Shown: positions 6,778-16,326, numbered from the stretch's first letter. The stretch is 64,000 bases of DNA from an uncultured Prevotellaceae bacterium (GCA_900315095.1 OMXS01000003.1:186001-250000), one strand, 5' to 3'. Notes: a model not told the origin generated them from the sequence alone. Translations and numbers: made by a program.

Positions 6778-9700
6778 ATGAGACAAAGAATAGATTGCTT
6801 CCTGCCATGTCAGGATTTCGGTGACCTCGAAACGACGGTGATGAACCTCAGGGGCAGCAATATAGTGAACAGGATATTCCTTATGGTGGCGGAAGGTAGT
6901 GCCAGCAAGATGGCAGTTCCTGAAGGCTGCGACATCATAGAGATAGACAACATGCAATCGGCAGCCACGATACGCAAGATCGGGGCACATGCCAAGGCGG
7001 GCTATTCTCTGATTGTGATGAAGTCATCGCCCCTTCAGCTGGGACTTTATGCAATGCAGCGTCTCGAGTGTGTGGCTCGAGAGACTGGTGCAGCGATGGT
7101 TTTCAGCGACCGTTATCAGATGGAAGACGGAAAGCAACTGTTGCATCCGGTTATCGATTACCAGCAAGGCAGTCTCCGAGACGATTTCGATTTCGGTTCT
7201 GTAGTGCTTGTTGACACAAGGCTTCTGCTTTCTTTCCTTAGTGAGAAGCCTGATTCTGAGTATCTTTATGCCGGTTTCTACGAGCTTAGACTTTATCTAA
7301 GCCGTCATGGAGAGCTGTTCCATCTCAATGAACCTCTTTACACAGAGCACGAGGAAGACCTCAGAGCGAGTGGTGTGAAGCAGTTCGACTATGTCAACCC
7401 TGCCAACCGTCAGGTGCAGATAGAGATGGAACGTGCCGTCACGGAGCATCTTCGCGAGATTGGTGCGCTGGTGGATACGAGTGCTTATACGGTGCCCGAC
7501 TTCAACGAACAACACTTCGACTTCGAGGCATCGGTGATTATTCCCGTGCGCAATCGTGAGAAAACGATATGCGACGCCGTAGATAGCGCATTGTCACAGA
7601 AGGCGAATTTCAAGTATAATGTTATCGTTGTGGACAATTTCTCCACAGACAAGACCACCGAACTTCTTGACGCTTACACCGACGAAAGACTGATACATAT
7701 AGTGCCAGACCGTACGGGGCTGGGCATAGGAGGATGCTGGAACGTTGCTGTTAACGACTCGCGTTGCGGTCGTTTTGCCGTGCAACTCGACAGCGATGAC
7801 CTTTATTCATCGCCCACGACGTTGCAACAGATAGTGGATGCGTTCCGCCAGCAGCGTGCCGCAATGATCGTCGGGAGTTACCGCATGTGCGACTTCGACC
7901 TTAACACTCTGCCGCCAGGACTCATCAGTCATGCGGAATGGACAGACGAGAATGGTCCTAACAATGCCTTGCGTATCAATGGTTTAGGTGCACCGCGTGC
8001 TTTTTTTACTCCTCTTTTACGACATATAAAACTGCCAAACACCAGTTACGGCGAGGATTATGCTATGGGATTGGCGTTCAGCAGGACGTACCGCATAGGC
8101 AGAATTTTCACAGAACTATATCTCTGTCGCCGTTGGGGTGGCAACAGCGACGCTGCTCTAAGCACAGAGAAGATAAATGCAAATAACCTTTATAAAGACC
8201 GTTTGCGCACAATAGAACTCAAGGCGCGACTGCAACAGAATTCGCGCGGGGCAGAAGAGAGGCGTGACGGTTCGCTGGTAAGGTTTTTCCTGCGCCAGAT
8301 AGACACGTGGGATGAGGCACGACTGCACTTCAAGGAATTGCAACAGGTTAAGACACGCGACCTGCTTGCAGATGGTTTGGCGATAAAGGTGCAGTTCAAT
8401 CCCGCACGAATGGTGTCAACGGGTGCAAAGATTGACAAGACTTCAATCAAGGAACGTCCGTGTTTCCTTTGTGAGAAGAACCGTCCTGCCGAGCAGATGT
8501 CTAAGAAGATAGACTCTCGCTTCGAGTTGCTTCTCAACCCGTTCCCTATTCTTCCGCATCATTTCACTATCCCTGCGCTTAAGCATCAACCGCAGACGAT
8601 ACAGGGAAACTATGGTGAAATGCACAAGATTCTGGAGCGTTTCCCCGACCTCATGGTGTTCTATAACGGTCCGCGTTGCGGTGCCTCGGCTCCCGATCAC
8701 ATGCATTTCCAGGCGGGTTCGCCAGGAGTGGTGCCGTTGCAGGCGGAGTGGCAGCGACTGTCACGCACCCTTACGCCTGTGTTAACGTTGAATAACGACG
8801 AAGGAATATGGACCGTTGACGAGTACATCGTGCCTGCGGTGCTCATAAAGAGCAAGTCGCAGGAGGCGGGCGAGCGTCTGTTCCGTAAATTATATAAGGT
8901 TATGCCCGTTGCTAAGGGCGACTCGGAACCAATGATGAACATACTGAGTTGGCGCAGCGGTGACGACTTCCTTTCTGTGGTTTTGCCGCGACGCAAGCAC
9001 CGCCCCGACTGTTATGGCAATGAGAATGACGGGCAAATGATGATTAGTCCGGGCGCTCTTGACATGGCTGGCCTTATCATTACTCCGCGACAACAGGACT
9101 TTGAACGTATTACAGCGGCTCAGGCAGAGTCTATATTAAAAGAGGTGGCACTAGATGAGGCGTCTTTCGACGATATCATAGCCACCCTTAAGAATAGTCT
9201 TTCGTCATCGCAGCAAGACACAAAGATGAAGAAGGAACCCACAGTACAGGTGGGAATAGTTAGTGCAGAGAAGATAACATTCTCGCTAAACAAAGCCTAT
9301 TCTGCCAAGGGAGAGACTCTTGAGGGTAGGCAGGAGGTGGAATTCTGCGAAGGAGGAATACTGTGGAACGGAGCCCAATACCGTGAACTGGTGTTCAAAC
9401 CTATGGAACAGGGAGCCTCGTTCTCTATTAGTGATGTCACCATTGGTAAGGAATTCCATTGGGAGCGCAAGCAGACGCAGACGTTTCTCGGCTCGCTGAA
9501 ACTTGTGGTTGAGGCAGACAAGATATGCGCAATTAATGAATTGCCAGTTGAGAGCTATCTTGCCAGTGTCATATCGAGTGAGATGAGTCCTTCTGCAAGC
9601 ATCGAGTTGCTCAAGGCACATGCCGTTATCTCGCGCTCGTGGTTGCTTGCCCAGATGAAAAAACGTGCCGACCGCAATGAGGAGAAAGGTGCTTTCTTCT

Positions 9701-10470
9701 CGTTTGTGAAGAAAGATGACGAGCTGATTCGCTGGTACGACCGCGAAGACCACACCATTTTTGATGTTTGTGCCGACGACCATTGCCAGCGCTATCAAGG
9801 CATCACGAATGCCTCGAAACCAAATGTGGTAGAGGCATTGCGGGCCACTCGTGGTCAGACACTAATGTATGACGATGAGATATGCGATGCGCGCTTCTCC
9901 AAGTGTTGCGGTGGTGTGACAGAGGAGTTCCAGTATTGCTGGGAAGATGCACCCAAACCGTACCTCAAGTCGATAGAGGATGCGGCATCTCCCGGTAGCG
10001 AACCGTTCTGCAAAACACATGACAAGGGCATTCTGGCGCAAGTGCTTAATGACTATGATCTTGAGACAACAGACTTCTTTGAATGGACTGTGGAATACAC
10101 CGAGGAGCAGTTGCGCAGCATAATTGAGAAGAAACTGAAGATAAGTCTCGGCACGATACTCGACCTTCAACCCCTTGCTCGTGGTAAGAGTGGCCGCATC
10201 TGGCGACTGAAAATCGTTGGTAGCGAGGGCTCATTCATCATCGGCAAGGAACTGGAGATTCGTCGCACACTAAGCGAGAGTCATCTACTCAGTTCATGTT
10301 TCGAGGTTGAAAAGACTGCTCAAAAGTTCATCCTCAAGGGAAAAGGCTGGGGACATGGCGTTGGCTTGTGCCAGATAGGAGCGGCAGTGATGGGAGAAAA
10401 CGGTTATACTTACGACCAGATACTGCTACATTATTATTCTAATGCGGAAATAAAGAAACTATATCGTTGA
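6778..10470 (+). CDS. Glycosyltransferase - DUF4922 - SpoIID/LytB trifunctional fusion protein
   Basis: This 1230-residue cytoplasmic-looking protein has no signal peptide. Residues 1-235 are a GT-A-like domain. Residues about 252-470 are a GT2 glycosyltransferase ([10 protein letters not shown], then QLDSDD as the nucleotide-sugar metal motif). Residues about 540-800 are DUF4922, an ATP adenylyltransferase/HIT-like domain with PCFLC and DHMHFQ (about residue 640). Residues about 915-1230 are SpoIID/LytB, with [15 protein letters not shown] and the terminal [18 protein letters not shown]4922 suggests nucleotide-sugar phosphorylase chemistry; SpoIID domains act on denuded peptidoglycan glycans. 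A long form of this fusion occurs in Bacteroidales, but how cytoplasmic and cell-wall activities coexist is unclear. The stop codon lies in a GTTGAGCG repeat. Confidence 0.8.
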   Translation: MRQRIDCFLPCQDFGDLETTVMNLRGSNIVNRIFLMVAEGSASKMAVPEGCDIIEIDNMQSAATIRKIGAHAKAGYSLIVMKSSPLQLGLYAMQRLECVARETGAAMVFSDRYQMEDGKQLLHPVIDYQQGSLRDDFDFGSVVLVDTRLLLSFLSEKPDSEYLYAGFYELRLYLSRHGELFHLNEPLYTEHEEDLRASGVKQFDYVNPANRQVQIEMERAVTEHLREIGALVDTSAYTVPDFNEQHFDFEASVIIPVRNREKTICDAVDSALSQKANFKYNVIVVDNFSTDKTTELLDAYTDERLIHIVPDRTGLGIGGCWNVAVNDSRCGRFAVQLDSDDLYSSPTTLQQIVDAFRQQRAAMIVGSYRMCDFDLNTLPPGLISHAEWTDENGPNNALRINGLGAPRAFFTPLLRHIKLPNTSYGEDYAMGLAFSRTYRIGRIFTELYLCRRWGGNSDAALSTEKINANNLYKDRLRTIELKARLQQNSRGAEERRDGSLVRFFLRQIDTWDEARLHFKELQQVKTRDLLADGLAIKVQFNPARMVSTGAKIDKTSIKERPCFLCEKNRPAEQMSKKIDSRFELLLNPFPILPHHFTIPALKHQPQTIQGNYGEMHKILERFPDLMVFYNGPRCGASAPDHMHFQAGSPGVVPLQAEWQRLSRTLTPVLTLNNDEGIWTVDEYIVPAVLIKSKSQEAGERLFRKLYKVMPVAKGDSEPMMNILSWRSGDDFLSVVLPRRKHRPDCYGNENDGQMMISPGALDMAGLIITPRQQDFERITAAQAESILKEVALDEASFDDIIATLKNSLSSSQQDTKMKKEPTVQVGIVSAEKITFSLNKAYSAKGETLEGRQEVEFCEGGILWNGAQYRELVFKPMEQGASFSISDVTIGKEFHWERKQTQTFLGSLKLVVEADKICAINELPVESYLASVISSEMSPSASIELLKAHAVISRSWLLAQMKKRADRNEEKGAFFSFVKKDDELIRWYDREDHTIFDVCADDHCQRYQGITNASKPNVVEALRATRGQTLMYDDEICDARFSKCCGGVTEEFQYCWEDAPKPYLKSIEDAASPGSEPFCKTHDKGILAQVLNDYDLETTDFFEWTVEYTEEQLRSIIEKKLKISLGTILDLQPLARGKSGRIWRLKIVGSEGSFIIGKELEIRRTLSESHLLSSCFEVEKTAQKFILKGKGWGHGVGLCQIGAAVMGENGYTYDQILLHYYSNAEIKKLYR

Positions 10471-10494
10471 GGGTTGAGCGTTGAGGGTTGAGCG
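10465..10494 (+). repeat. GTTGAGCG word repeat at a stop codon
   Basis: The sequence after 10465 iterates GTTGAGGGTTGAGCG, and the TGA stop of the preceding gene is inside the first unit. Related words (GAGCGGTGAGCG) continue to about 10563. No other gene was seen before the next start at 10618. Confidence 0.8.
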
Positions 10495-10617
10495 ATGTGT
10501 GTTCTTTTAGTCGCTTCGCTTGGTAAAAGCGCCTTTGCGGGTCGAGTGGAGCGGTGAGCGAGGTTGGATAATGTGTTGCATAACTATAAGTAGATTATTC
10601 TAACATTGTATTTTATT

Positions 10618-10983
10618 ATGGATGTTTTCTCGTATAGAAATCTAAGAGTCTATCAAGGTGCTTTGCAACTTGTTACTTCTATATATAATATCTTAAAGTC
10701 ATTTCCTGTGGAAGAACGCTATGGTCTTTCAGACCAGTTGCGCCGTGCTTCTGTTTCGGTTCCATCTAACTTGGCAGAGGGTAGCAGCAGATTCTCGCGC
10801 AAAGAACAAATTCACTACATAGAACTTTCGTATGGTTCACTTCTGGAAGTTATGTGTCAGATTGAGATTTCGCATAATCTTGGATATGTAAATGATGATA
10901 ATTTTAATGCAATAGAGTCAGATGTAATGGTATTGGCAAAACAGTTGTCTGGATTAAGAACATCTATGCAATCATCAATATAA
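10618..10983 (+). CDS. Four-helix bundle (S23/IVP-like) protein
   Basis: This 121-residue helical protein is of the 23S rRNA intervening-sequence (S23) four-helix bundle family: FSYRNLRVYQGALQLV, YGLSDQLRRASVSVPSNLAEG and ELSYGSLLEVMCQIEI are hallmark segments. The ATG at 10618 is preferred because family members begin M-x-x-F/Y-R-x-L-x-V; the frame stays open 12 nt upstream. The molecular role of free-standing members is unknown. It sits between two genes flanked by GTTGAGCG repeats. Confidence 0.8.
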   Translation: MDVFSYRNLRVYQGALQLVTSIYNILKSFPVEERYGLSDQLRRASVSVPSNLAEGSSRFSRKEQIHYIELSYGSLLEVMCQIEISHNLGYVNDDNFNAIESDVMVLAKQLSGLRTSMQSSI

Positions 10984-11027
10984 ATAGGAATTGGAAATAA
11001 CTAGAAACGCATAATTTGATTAACAAC

Positions 11028-12368
11028 ATGGATAAATCCCGCTCAATAATGAACAAATCACGCTCAACACTCAACGCTCAACGCTCAACCAAGAGATCCC
11101 CGTGGGCTTGGGTTCCAACGTTGTATATTGCTGAAGGACTGCCGAATGTCGTTGTTATGGCTGTGGCCGTGGTGATGTATATGCAGTTGGGGATGAGTGA
11201 TAGCGAGATAGGTCTTTACACTAGTTGGCTCGGTTTGCCGTGGGTAATCAAACCTTTCTGGAGTCCTTTTGTTGACCTTTACAAGACGAAACGTTGGTGG
11301 GTGCTGGCAATGCAGATACTTCTTGGGTCGTCACTAGCCGGTGTTGCTTTCACTTTGAATGCCTCATTCTGGTTTCAGGGCACTATGTTCTTCTTCTTCC
11401 TTATGGCATTCAGCAGTGCCACGCACGACATCGCAGCCGACGGCTATTATATGCTGCAGCTCGATGACCATGACCAGGCATGGTATGTAGGCATCCGTAA
11501 TACTTTCTATCGTCTTGCCGTAATCTTTGGAAACGGTGTTCTGGTGCCAATAGCAGGCGTTCTCCAGTTGGAGTTCCGCGACCAAAAAGCCTTTGCATGG
11601 AGTCTCGTGTTCTATGGCTTGGCAGGACTTTTCATTGCCTTTTGGCTCTATCACGGCTTCATTATGCCACGACCTGCAGAGGATAAGCCAGGAAAAGCAT
11701 CGGCACGAGAGGTTTGGAATGGACTTGTCAAGATGCTCAAGACCTTCTTTACCAAGTTCCCCGCGAAGCAAGTGGCGTTTGCTATGCTATTCTTATTGCT
11801 TTATAGATTGCCCGAGGCGATGTTGACGAAGATGACGGCAACATTCCTTTTGCGCCCGAATTCAGAGGGAGGACTTGGTCTAACGCCCGTTGATTTTGGC
11901 TTGGCTAACGGCACTGTGGGTTTGATAGGATTAACCTTAGGCGGTATTGTCGGAGGCATGCTTGCAGGAAAAGACGGTCTGAAGAAGTGGTTCTGGCCTA
12001 TGGTGTGTGCCATAACGCTACCCGACATCGTCTATGTATGGATGAGTTTTGCCATGCCTTCAAGTCTTTTTGTTATTAGCACCTGTCTTTTTGTGGAACA
12101 GTTCGGCTATGGTCTTGGCTTCACGGCCTTAACCCTCTATATGCTTTACTACTGCAAGGGAGAGTTTAAGACCTCGCATTACGCCATCTGCACAGGCATT
12201 TCATACCTCGGACTTATGCTTCCAGGCATGATTTCGGGTTATCTGAAAGACGCAGTAGGCTACAGCACGTTCTTCATCATCGTGATGGGACTCTGTGCTA
12301 TTACATTCCTTGTTTCTGCCTTCGTGAAAATTGACCCTTCGTTTGGAAAGAAAACTGATGAGCGTTGA
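11028..12368 (+). CDS. AmpG-like major facilitator transporter
   Basis: A 12-helix MFS transporter resembling AmpG muropeptide permeases: WVPTLYIAEGLPNVVV, then LGLPWVIKPFWSPFVDLYKTKRWWV. Substrate not determinable; anhydromuropeptide import is one possibility. The first 21 residues before SPWAWVP consist of three related heptads (MDKSRSI, MNKSRST, LNAQRST) encoded by a 21-bp tandem duplication built from CGCTCAAC words, so the native start may have been replaced. ATG codons at 11028 and 11049 and a TTG at 11016 are alternatives. The stop codon is inside the next GTTGAGCG repeat. Confidence 0.75.
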   Translation: MDKSRSIMNKSRSTLNAQRSTKRSPWAWVPTLYIAEGLPNVVVMAVAVVMYMQLGMSDSEIGLYTSWLGLPWVIKPFWSPFVDLYKTKRWWVLAMQILLGSSLAGVAFTLNASFWFQGTMFFFFLMAFSSATHDIAADGYYMLQLDDHDQAWYVGIRNTFYRLAVIFGNGVLVPIAGVLQLEFRDQKAFAWSLVFYGLAGLFIAFWLYHGFIMPRPAEDKPGKASAREVWNGLVKMLKTFFTKFPAKQVAFAMLFLLLYRLPEAMLTKMTATFLLRPNSEGGLGLTPVDFGLANGTVGLIGLTLGGIVGGMLAGKDGLKKWFWPMVCAITLPDIVYVWMSFAMPSSLFVISTCLFVEQFGYGLGFTALTLYMLYYCKGEFKTSHYAICTGISYLGLMLPGMISGYLKDAVGYSTFFIIVMGLCAITFLVSAFVKIDPSFGKKTDER

Positions 12369-12467
12369 GCGCTGAAGATGGAAGGTTGAGCGTTGAGCGT
12401 TGAGCGGAAATAGTTCTGTTATTAATACAAACTACGCTCAACGCTCAACCTTCAGCGCTCAACCCTC
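12359..12467. repeat. GTTGAGCG inverted repeat between convergent genes
   Basis: Repeats at 12369-12399 and their inverse at 12435-12458 form a stem of about 24 bp with one 7-nt bulge. The stop codons of both the AmpG-like gene (12366-12368) and aguB (12459-12461) lie in the repeat words. It probably acts as a bidirectional terminator. Confidence 0.85.
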
Positions 12468-13370
12468 ATCAATATAACGTCTTGTTATATCAACGTATTC
12501 ATCGATACGGCGGTCGCGAAGGAACGGCCACCAACGTCGTACGTTCTCGCTGCGCTCAAGGTCGATGTCCACTACAAGTGACTCTTCTTCATTTTCAGAG
12601 GCGCGATAATGCAGTTCACCCTGCGGTCCTGCGATGAACGATGAGCCCCAGAACTGTATTCCAGGTTCTGTTCCGCTGTCTCCTTTGCTGTTTTCAGGTT
12701 CTGTTGGTTCCCATCCTACACGGTTCACAGCAATTACGGGCAGTCCGTTGGCTACTGCATGACCGCGCATTACCGTTGTCCATGCCTCACGTTGCCGTTG
12801 CTGTTCTGCTTCGTCGTCGTGCGCATCATAGCCGATGGCTGTGGGGTAGATAAGTATTTCTGCACCTTGAAGTGCCATAAGGCGTGCTGCCTCGGGGTAC
12901 CACTGGTCCCAGCATACTAGGACTCCCAATGTTCCCACACTTGTCTTGATGGGGTGGAAACCAAGGTCACCAGGTGTGAAATAGAACTTTTCATAATATG
13001 CAGGGTCGTCGGGGATGTGCATCTTGCGGTATTTACCCGCTATGGTGCCATCTTTCTCTATGACAACTGCTGTGTTGTGATAGAGTCCTGGTGCCCGTTT
13101 CTCGAATAGAGATGTGACGATGACAACCCCGAACTGCTTTGCCAACTCGCCAAAGAAACCTGTAGAAGGACCGGGTATTGGCTCTGCGAGGTCGAAGTTA
13201 TTTACGTTTTCTGTCTGGCAGAAATAAAGAGAGTTGTGCAGTTCTTGCAGTACTATGAGCTGTGCTCCGCGCTTGGCGAGGTCGCTGATGCCCTCTGCCA
13301 ACCTTAACATATTCTGCTGAATATCAGCAACATTGTGTTGTTGCAGTATTCCTACTTTAAGTTCTCTCAT
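12459..13370 (-). CDS. aguB: N-carbamoylputrescine amidohydrolase
   Basis: This 303-residue nitrilase-superfamily enzyme converts N-carbamoylputrescine to putrescine, CO2 and ammonia. The catalytic triad is visible: Glu in LQELHN, Lys in KYRKMHIPDD, Cys in VLVCWDQWYPE. QWYPE and YPTAIGYDAHDD are typical of the AguB branch. It lies 35 bases downstream of aguA on the same strand, so the two form an agmatine-to-putrescine operon. Its C-terminal codons (DEG-stop) run into the GTTGAGCG repeat. Confidence 0.92.
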   Translation of the reverse strand: MRELKVGILQQHNVADIQQNMLRLAEGISDLAKRGAQLIVLQELHNSLYFCQTENVNNFDLAEPIPGPSTGFFGELAKQFGVVIVTSLFEKRAPGLYHNTAVVIEKDGTIAGKYRKMHIPDDPAYYEKFYFTPGDLGFHPIKTSVGTLGVLVCWDQWYPEAARLMALQGAEILIYPTAIGYDAHDDEAEQQRQREAWTTVMRGHAVANGLPVIAVNRVGWEPTEPENSKGDSGTEPGIQFWGSSFIAGPQGELHYRASENEEESLVVDIDLERSENVRRWWPFLRDRRIDEYVDITRRYIDEG

Positions 13371-13405
13371 ATTGTATTTGTTGTTTTTCTTTTCTTATAC
13401 GGTAA

Positions 13406-14512
13406 TTAAAACTGCATTTCCTTTGGGATTTGCATCGTGCAGCAATGTATCGAACCATGCTGTCGAGTGATAATGGTGCTGTCTATGGGCACCATCTCGT
13501 GGTCGGGGAATGCCTTTTGCAATGTTTCCAACGCCTTCGCATCATTTTCAGGCTGTCTGTATGTCGGCACAAGCACCGCTCCGTTGATGATGAGGAAGTT
13601 TGCATAGGTTGCCGGCAACCGTTCTCCGTCGTAGTATATGGGGTTGGGGAAGGGTAGTGGCATCAGCTTATAAGGTTTGTCTTCAGCCGTTCTCAGCCCC
13701 TTAAGTTGCTTTTCCAGCGCCTTGAAGTCCTCATAGTGCTCGTCATTGGGATTGTCACACCTTATATATAATAAGGTATCGTGCGCGCAAGGACGCACAA
13801 TGGTGTCGATATGTCCGTCGGTGTCATCACCGATAAGTTGTCCGTGGTCTAACCAAACGATGCGGTTGGCACTCAGCATTTGGCGAAGTCGCTTGTCTAT
13901 TTGTTCCTTTGTAAGAGGTTGGTTGTGGTGTGGTGCCAGCAGGCATGATGTTGTTGTGAATATCGTTCCTTGCCCGTCACTCTCTATTGAACCGCCTTCC
14001 AGTACGAAGTCGATGGTTTTGTAGTTGAATGTTGAGTGTGGAGCATTGAGCGGTGTTTGATTATTATCCTGGCAATTGTCGCTCAACGCTCCACGCTCTT
14101 CCGTCAACCATTCAATTACTCCTTTGTTTATGGCATTGTCTAACCGCGCATCGAATTTCTCGCCCCATCCGTTGAAGCAGAAATCGAGCAGCAACGGTGT
14201 ACCGTCAGCATTGCGCAGAGTGATGAAACCGTGGTCGCGAGCCCAGGTGTCGTTGGTGGGCAGTTCTACGATGCGCACGTTCTGCATCATCTGTTTGCCA
14301 AGTCTCTCGCTCAGCATAGCGCACGTTTCCTCGGCATGTGGAGTCACCACAAGCAGTCGCTCGCGCCTTGCGATAGCCTCTGCCATTTGCAGATAGGTAT
14401 CGCAAATCTCGTCAAGATATGGCGCCCAGTCGGTTTCTGCGTGCGGCCATGTAAGCATCACACCGCTCTGTGGTTCCCATTCGGCAGGCAGAACAGCCCT
14501 TTTCATGTTCAT
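13406..14512 (-). CDS. aguA: Agmatine deiminase
   Basis: A 368-residue peptidylarginine-deiminase-fold enzyme converting agmatine to N-carbamoylputrescine. LPAEWEPQSGVMLTWPH, NDTWARDHGF, FVLEGGSIESDGQGT and the C-terminal QHGSIHC with the nucleophilic Cys are diagnostic. Start chosen at 14512 (MNMKRAVLPAEW); 14506 is equally possible and upstream residues do not match the family. An extra segment between LTEERGAL and NYKTIDFVLEGG is encoded by a GTTGAGCG-type inverted repeat (14038-14094), apparently an in-frame insertion. Confidence 0.92.
   Translation of the reverse strand: MNMKRAVLPAEWEPQSGVMLTWPHAETDWAPYLDEICDTYLQMAEAIARRERLLVVTPHAEETCAMLSERLGKQMMQNVRIVELPTNDTWARDHGFITLRNADGTPLLLDFCFNGWGEKFDARLDNAINKGVIEWLTEERGALSDNCQDNNQTPLNAPHSTFNYKTIDFVLEGGSIESDGQGTIFTTTSCLLAPHHNQPLTKEQIDKRLRQMLSANRIVWLDHGQLIGDDTDGHIDTIVRPCAHDTLLYIRCDNPNDEHYEDFKALEKQLKGLRTAEDKPYKLMPLPFPNPIYYDGERLPATYANFLIINGAVLVPTYRQPENDAKALETLQKAFPDHEMVPIDSTIITRQHGSIHCCTMQIPKEMQF
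14038..14094. repeat. GTTGAGCG-type hairpin inside aguA
   Basis: GTGGAGCATTGAGCG (14038-14052) and CGCTCAACGCTCCAC (14080-14094) pair at 14 of 15 positions around a 27-nt loop. It is in frame and lies just before the conserved LEGGSIESDG segment of agmatine deiminase, where family members have a short linker. Confidence 0.8.
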
Positions 14513-14727
14513 CTTTCTTGTTTCTTTTATCCTACAAAAGTAATCATTTGCTGCTGAATTGCCAAAAAAAAGTGCCAAAATCGGTCAAAATGTCATGTTG
14601 AGACATCCTAATACGTCATTTTATATCATTTTTGTCGAAAAGTGGCATTATGTCATTGACATACGTCAAAACGTTTGACGTGCGTCAAAAATTAAATGTT
14701 TAAGTGGCGTTTTTTGCCCTCTTTTTA

Positions 14728-14757
14728 TTGCTAGAATTGTCAAAGGCATTAATTTTG
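14728..14757 (+). promoter_or_regulatory. Promoter of the small-peptide locus
   Basis: TTG at 14728-14730, a 19-nt spacer and TAATTTTG at 14750-14757. The rest of the aguA-to-peptide gap (14513-14727) shows no gene; it contains scattered ACGTCA/TGACGT-like words around 14605-14690 (ATACGTCA, ACGTCAAAACG, GACGTGCGTC) that could be an operator. Confidence 0.65.
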
Positions 14758-14869
14758 CACCCGGAAATACAGAGAATGTCCAGCGCGGGATATAGAGAAA
14801 TATAAGGTAAAAAGATTAGAAAGGTAAAAGGTTAAAAAGTAAAACATTAAAAAGGAAAGGATAACAAAG

Positions 14870-14977
14870 ATGAGAAAGATTAGAAGAATAGCAGATGAGT
14901 TGCGCAAGAGTTGGCAGGAGTCAAGCCGCGTTATCTGCGAGAATAGAAAGAATCTTCCGGCATCAGCGCTCGTATAA
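14870..14977 (+). CDS. Putative 35-residue basic peptide
   Basis: ATG at 14870 opens a 35-codon frame beginning MRKIRRIADELRKSW and ending PASALV. It is preceded by a purine-rich stretch with AAAGGATAACAAA, a leader repeated before the next small frame. It lies between a good promoter and a terminator, which supports expression. The peptide is Lys/Arg-rich and probably helical; function unknown. Confidence 0.5.
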   Translation: MRKIRRIADELRKSWQESSRVICENRKNLPASALV

Positions 14978-15090
14978 CCACATAAGGTATTAAGTAAAAA
15001 GGTAAAGGAAGATTGTAAAAGGATAATGAAAGGGTGAAAGAAAGGAAGAAACAAAAGGTAGAAAGATTAAAGTAAAGAAAGGATAACAAA

Positions 15091-15195
15091 ATGAAGAAGA
15101 TTGTAAATAAAGTATTAGACAGCAAGAAGTTTAACAAGTATTGCGTGAACGTTTTGAGAACGTATAACATGGGACGAGTAAATATGCCGGTATAA
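15091..15195 (+). CDS. Putative 34-residue basic peptide
   Basis: ATG at 15091 opens a frame beginning MKKIVNKVLDSKKFNKYC and ending RVNMPV. The upstream AAAGGATAACAAA leader matches that of the 14870 peptide, and both ends share a short hydrophobic tail before TAA. It closes before the terminator at 15219. Function unknown; it may be a paralogue-like companion of the first peptide. Confidence 0.5.
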   Translation: MKKIVNKVLDSKKFNKYCVNVLRTYNMGRVNMPV

Positions 15196-15218
15196 CATAG
15201 GGCAGAACATATATGGAC

Positions 15219-15263
15219 AGACCAGTTTCGGATGCATAGCAAACGAAATTGGTCTGTTTTTTT
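15219..15263 (+). terminator. Terminator of the small-peptide locus
   Basis: AGACCAGTTTCG (15219-15230) pairs with CGAAATTGGTCT (15244-15255) and is followed by GTTTTTTT. Confidence 0.85.
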
Positions 15264-15292
15264 GCAGTTAACGGAAAAAAGTATTATCTTCG
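15262..15292 (+). promoter_or_regulatory. Promoter of the NUC1 nuclease gene
   Basis: TTG at 15262-15264, 20 nt, then TATCTTCG at 15285-15292 (one change from TAnnTTTG). Only 8 bases separate the box from the ATG, implying a very short or absent leader. Confidence 0.5.
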
Positions 15293-15300
15293 CAAGCGAT

Positions 15301-16152
15301 ATGGACAAGAAAATAATCTCAATAATGTTTGTGGCGGTGATGCTTGTTATGGCGTCGTGCCGCGAGAATGCAAAGCAGCCCGTTGCCCAGCAGGAGCAGG
15401 ACGGGCAGCAGGAAACGTTTTACGACAATTCGGCCAATTCCGGCGTAGACAAGCAAAAGCATAAGAAACAGTCGAAAAACCTTGAACTCCCGGCACGTTC
15501 GAAGGGTGGAGACGAGATAGTGCTCCATAGGAAAGGCTATACCGTATCTTACGACAAGCATCTCAAGACACCGCGATGGGTGGCTTGGCACCTAACAGCC
15601 GACCATGCCTCAGGTGATGTTGAGCGCCATGAAAACCTGTTCCATGATGACCTTGACGTGCCATCGCCGCGTGCAACTGACAACGACTACTTTAACAGCG
15701 GTTTCGATCGCGGCCACATGTGTCCGGCAGGCGACAACAAATGGAACCGTGATGCTATGAACGAGACGTTTCTTTTTACTAATATTTGTCCACAAGTGCA
15801 TGGCCTGAATGCCGGTGCTTGGAACGACCTTGAACTGGCTTGCCGTAGTTGGGCGCGCAAATATGGCGACGTATATATCGCTTGCGGCCCGATATATGAG
15901 GACACTCCGCGCACCATTGGCCGCAATCGAGTGGCCGTTCCCACAGCTTTCTTCAAGGTAATACTATGCATGCGCGGACAGGGTGCACCAAAGTCCATCG
16001 GTTTCATCTATCCCAATGCCTCCACCTCTCGCAAAATGTTCTCCTACGCAATGTCTGTTGACGAGGTGGAGCGCCGTACAGGCATCGACTTCTTCACCAA
16101 TCTTGAAGACAACACCGAGGAAACGGTGGAGCACGAGCGCGGTTATTTCTAA
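15301..16152 (+). CDS. DNA/RNA non-specific endonuclease lipoprotein (NUC1 family)
   Basis: This 283-residue protein begins with a lipoprotein signal (VMASC). The nuclease domain carries the beta-beta-alpha-metal motif FDRGHMCPAGDNKWN (His as general base) and the metal-binding Asn segment FLFTNICPQVHGLNAGAWN. It would degrade nucleic acid from the periplasmic or outer-membrane face, for example for nutrient recovery. Start moved to 15301 from an open frame beginning 69 nt upstream because the signal peptide begins here. Confidence 0.88.
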   Translation: MDKKIISIMFVAVMLVMASCRENAKQPVAQQEQDGQQETFYDNSANSGVDKQKHKKQSKNLELPARSKGGDEIVLHRKGYTVSYDKHLKTPRWVAWHLTADHASGDVERHENLFHDDLDVPSPRATDNDYFNSGFDRGHMCPAGDNKWNRDAMNETFLFTNICPQVHGLNAGAWNDLELACRSWARKYGDVYIACGPIYEDTPRTIGRNRVAVPTAFFKVILCMRGQGAPKSIGFIYPNASTSRKMFSYAMSVDEVERRTGIDFFTNLEDNTEETVEHERGYF

Positions 16153-16326
16153 TGAAATGCAGCACGATGATAGCAACTTGCTAATTATCATGTGAATTAG
16201 TGACATGCTATTAGCAACGGAGGATTGCTGAATTGGTTAAAAAAGAATAAAAAACGGGTGAAAAGGGAGCGGTGAACTGCTCTTCTCGCAACTTTTAGTT
16301 AACTTTGCACTCTAAACTCACAAGAC

